Below, piece by piece: positions 13,602 to 15,641 of a stretch of 15,641 nt of DNA. The stretch comes from an uncultured Desulfobacterales bacterium. GTDB taxonomy: Bacteria > Desulfobacterota > Desulfobacteria > Desulfobacterales > JAFDCJ01. Position 1 is the stretch's first letter, and every line of letters begins with the position of its first letter. A program made the position numbers and the translations under genes. The DNA is taken from contig CALZJV010000289.1 of the NCBI GenBank assembly GCA_945787595.1, positions 1 through 15,641 on the forward strand, read 5' to 3'. The notes under the pieces are model-generated. The model searched no databases. It was not told the origin of the DNA and saw only the letters and a list, made by a program, of their open reading frames with translations.

Positions 13602-14614
13602 GTGAATGCCCGTGAACGCGTGAGGCAGGCGCTGCTGTGCCGCAAACCCGATAACATCCCGAAAGCGCTGGGTTTTTTTGATCAGTCGTTGGAGGCCATC
13701 GCTCCGACCCGACCGGAAAATTACTTCAACCTGGATGTCCGTTTCGCCGAATTCGACCCGCCGGACAACCAGGATGAGTTCCGGCGTTATATGGACGCTC
13801 TGCCCACCGACATTCACGTCGGCAGCCGGGCTCAGCTTCGATCCTACCATGAATGGCAGTATCACCCGGAAAAGAGAACTGCCCGTCCCCTGAGCAGCAT
13901 CCGGTCATTAGCGGATCTGGCGGACTTTGCTTTTCCGGAATTGTCAAAGCCGGCCCGCCATTCCGGACTCACCAAACAGGTGCAGCACTGGCATGCCCGG
14001 GGGTTGGCTGTGGCCGGCTCACCGCCCCATTTGGGAGGCGAATTGTTTGAGGCTGCCTGGCGCCTGCGCGGTTTCGAAAATTTTATGATCGATCTGGTCC
14101 AGCGTCCCCACCTGGCCGCTTACCTTCTCGACCAATTGACATCCATGTTGATTGAAAACGCACTCATATTGGCCCGAGCGGGGGTGGATATCCTGCTTTT
14201 GGATGACGATGTGGCCATGCCCAACCGGTTGATGATCGGCCCGGATACCTGGCGCGAATATTTCAAGCCCCGTTTGGGGTATTTTATCATTGCGACGGCA
14301 ATTTCACCCGGCTCATACCCGATTTGGTGGATGTCGGCGTCAACGTCATCAACCCGGTGCAGCCTGACTGCATGGATGCCGCCGCCATAAAGCGGGAATT
14401 CGGTGACAAACTGGCCTTGTGGGGCACGGTGGGAAGTTCCCGCCTGTGGGATTGGGGCACACCGGATCAGATCCGGGCTGAGGTAAAACAACGTATCAAA
14501 GCCCTAGGACCCGAAGGCCTGCTGCTGGCCCCAGCTTACGACATCGATTATGCCCCTTTTGATAACGTCGTGGCCTTCCTAGAGGCGGTTGAAAAGTATG
14601 GGCAAATATGTTAA
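13602..14614 (+). pseudogene. Uroporphyrinogen decarboxylase (URO-D/MtaA) family gene, frame-broken
   Basis: The gene starts at GTG 13602 with AGGAG 6 bases upstream. The first frame gives MNARERVRQALLCRKPD..., then LAVAGSPPHLGGELFEAAWR (135-154) and LILARAGVDILLLDDDVA (188-205), and KPRL at 223-226, all typical of the corrinoid-methyltransferase branch of the URO-D fold. At about 14277-14280 the frame changes. From 14279 the reading is VFYHCDGNFTRLIPDLVDVG, then VINPVQPDCMD and LWGTVGSS, to the stop at 14612-14614. Relatives have roughly 15-20 residues between the KPRL helix and the VFYHSDGN strand that are missing here, so this looks like a small out-of-frame deletion rather than a one-base slip. 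It is a pseudogene, unless the deletion is a read error. The family moves methyl groups to or from corrinoids or decarboxylates porphyrins; no corrinoid protein is adjacent. Confidence 0.75.
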
Positions 14615-14659
14615 ATGCCTTTTTCGGTGAACTAAATTTCACAATTGTATGGCATTTAA
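14611..14659. other. Inverted repeat at the end of the URO-D gene
   Basis: TTAAATGCC (14611-14619) and GGCATTTAA (14651-14659) are perfect 9-bp inverted arms, with GTGAA/TTCAC (14627-14631, 14638-14642) nested inside. A T5 run lies within the loop rather than after the stem, so a terminator role is uncertain. The DNA from 14660 to 14836 is strongly AT-rich. Confidence 0.4.
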
Positions 14660-14743
14660 TTCCCAATACCCTTATATAAAGCTTAATAATAAAATTATAA
14701 CCATCTAATATTACATTATAATAATAATTTTTTTTTAATTTTG

Positions 14744-14749
14744 TATAAT
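14744..14749 (+). promoter_or_regulatory. Candidate -10 box for the SGNH hydrolase gene
   Basis: A perfect TATAAT lies in AT-rich DNA 93 bases before the TTG start. I see no good -35 hexamer at the usual spacing, so this is a weak prediction. Confidence 0.25.
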
Positions 14750-14836
14750 TTTTGCATGTACAAAACGGGCAGTCGCGGGGATATAGCAGACGATCTATAT
14801 TTCTGATTTTGCACTTAGTTGAAAAGGAAACGGGTC

Positions 14837-15641
14837 TTGACGATAAATAAGCGTTTTTTCACCTATATATTCTTCGTGTTACTTCTCCACATAATCCTGG
14901 TTTCAGCAGCCGATGCCGCCACCAAAATCATGCCGCTGGGGGATTCCATTACCAATGGAAATTCATCAGGCGCAGTGCCTGACAATTCTGACAACTATGT
15001 TTCCTATCGCAAAGAGCTGTGGGACGATCTCCTTGCTGCAGGATACGACATAGAATTTGTTGGCAGCCTCAATTCGGGATCAGCTATATTTGGTGCCACG
15101 GAACCAGCCGACCATGAAGGACATGGTGGTTGGAAGGCCGATGAAATTGTCAATGGAAGGATGAGTGACCCAGGGGCTGGCCAGCTTTCAGACTGGCTGG
15201 CCACTTTTCAACCCAATATTGTACTCCTCCACATCGGGACCAATGGCCTGGAAACCAGCCCCGCCGATGTAGAAGCTATTCTTAATGAAATTGACGCCTT
15301 TAGTCTGGATGTCTGGGTTGTGCTGGCCCGCATCATTAATCGGAACTGCATCACCGATCTTCCGACGTCGTGCCCAGAAAGCGTGACAACAATGAACTTT
15401 AACATCAATGTCGGAAACATGGCTCAAAGTCGTATTTCGTTAGGAGATAAAATAATTATTGTTGATATGGAAAATGGGGCTCTTATAGATTATCACCTGA
15501 CAACAAACAATCCCCCAGGCGATATGTGGGATAATCTTCATCCATTTGCGACCGGATATGCCAAAATGGCGGATCTCTGGTATACCCGGTTAATGGAAAT
15601 CCTGCCGCAGGCGGATGCCGGCCCTGATCAGGCTGTCGATG
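14837..15641 (+). CDS. Secreted SGNH/GDSL hydrolase, 5' part (runs off the window)
   Basis: The reading frame is open from TTG 14837 to the window end (268 complete codons). TTG is chosen because AAAGGA lies 8 bases upstream and the first 28 residues form a signal peptide (basic NKR, a hydrophobic core FFVLLLHIILV, then ADAA). An ATG at 14930 would delete the signal. The SGNH catalytic blocks are present: GDSIT (35-39, S37), G81 region, GTN (134-136) and DNLHP (232-236, D232/H235). The enzyme should hydrolyse ester bonds outside the cytoplasm, perhaps acetyl groups on polysaccharide. After the catalytic domain, QADAGPDQAVD at the very end resembles the start of a PKD/Ig-like repeat domain, so the full protein is probably larger and modular. 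It follows the broken URO-D gene by 222 bp and has an independent leader. Confidence 0.85.
   Translation, partial: MTINKRFFTYIFFVLLLHIILVSAADAATKIMPLGDSITNGNSSGAVPDNSDNYVSYRKELWDDLLAAGYDIEFVGSLNSGSAIFGATEPADHEGHGGWKADEIVNGRMSDPGAGQLSDWLATFQPNIVLLHIGTNGLETSPADVEAILNEIDAFSLDVWVVLARIINRNCITDLPTSCPESVTTMNFNINVGNMAQSRISLGDKIIIVDMENGALIDYHLTTNNPPGDMWDNLHPFATGYAKMADLWYTRLMEILPQADAGPDQAVD

Noticed and set aside
13263..13657. Minus-strand open frames of 63-65 codons
   Set aside because: They overlap palindromic intergenic sequence and the URO-D start, with no ribosome site or conserved motif.

Overview
The window looks like a piece of the chromosome of an anaerobic Desulfobacterota bacterium (Desulfobacterales-like, probably a sulfate reducer). 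This is inferred from gene content: a tetraheme c3-type cytochrome, a membrane polyferredoxin of the NapH/NapG type, a Tat-exported aldo/keto reductase with a C-terminal cysteine cluster, a URO-D/MtaA-type protein, and secreted FN3 and SGNH proteins. Many intergenic repeats are of kinds I associate with such genomes. No tRNA, rRNA, CRISPR array, integrase or transposase is visible, so the taxonomic call is only moderately firm.

Layout. 127-2082 (+) is a NapH-like membrane ferredoxin fused to a NapG-like ferredoxin. 2288-3490 (+) is the exported aldo/keto reductase. 3632-4438 (-) is a decayed gene for a secreted FN3 / choice-of-anchor-U-like protein. 5169-5651 (-) is a periplasmic tetraheme cytochrome followed by a clear terminator. 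6013-10623 (+) holds four intact genes: CDP-alcohol phosphatidyltransferase, RibD/DHFR-like pteridine reductase, MDR-family dehydrogenase and GT4 glycosyltransferase. Only the middle two are tightly coupled (3 bp gap). 11374-12948 (+) is a stand-alone AAA-like ATPase with a C-terminal PD-(D/E)XK-like domain. 13602-14614 (+) is a URO-D family gene broken by a deletion/frameshift. 14837 to the end (+) is the 5' part of a secreted SGNH/GDSL hydrolase gene with a TTG start.

How they may work together. The first two genes encode exported or membrane redox proteins and may belong to one anaerobic electron-transfer process; the cytochrome could be a partner. The 6013-10623 group has the composition of a small biosynthetic locus, with pteridine/flavin-type reduction, an MDR dehydrogenase, sugar transfer and phospholipid headgroup transfer. 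Its product cannot be named from the sequence.

The intergenic DNA is rich in repeats: GAACC-type strings, several long inverted repeats, a 34-nt imperfect palindrome in four copies, and two inverted 103-bp elements with conserved ends and unrelated middles of identical length that bracket the reductase/MDR pair. That last pair is the least explained structure here.
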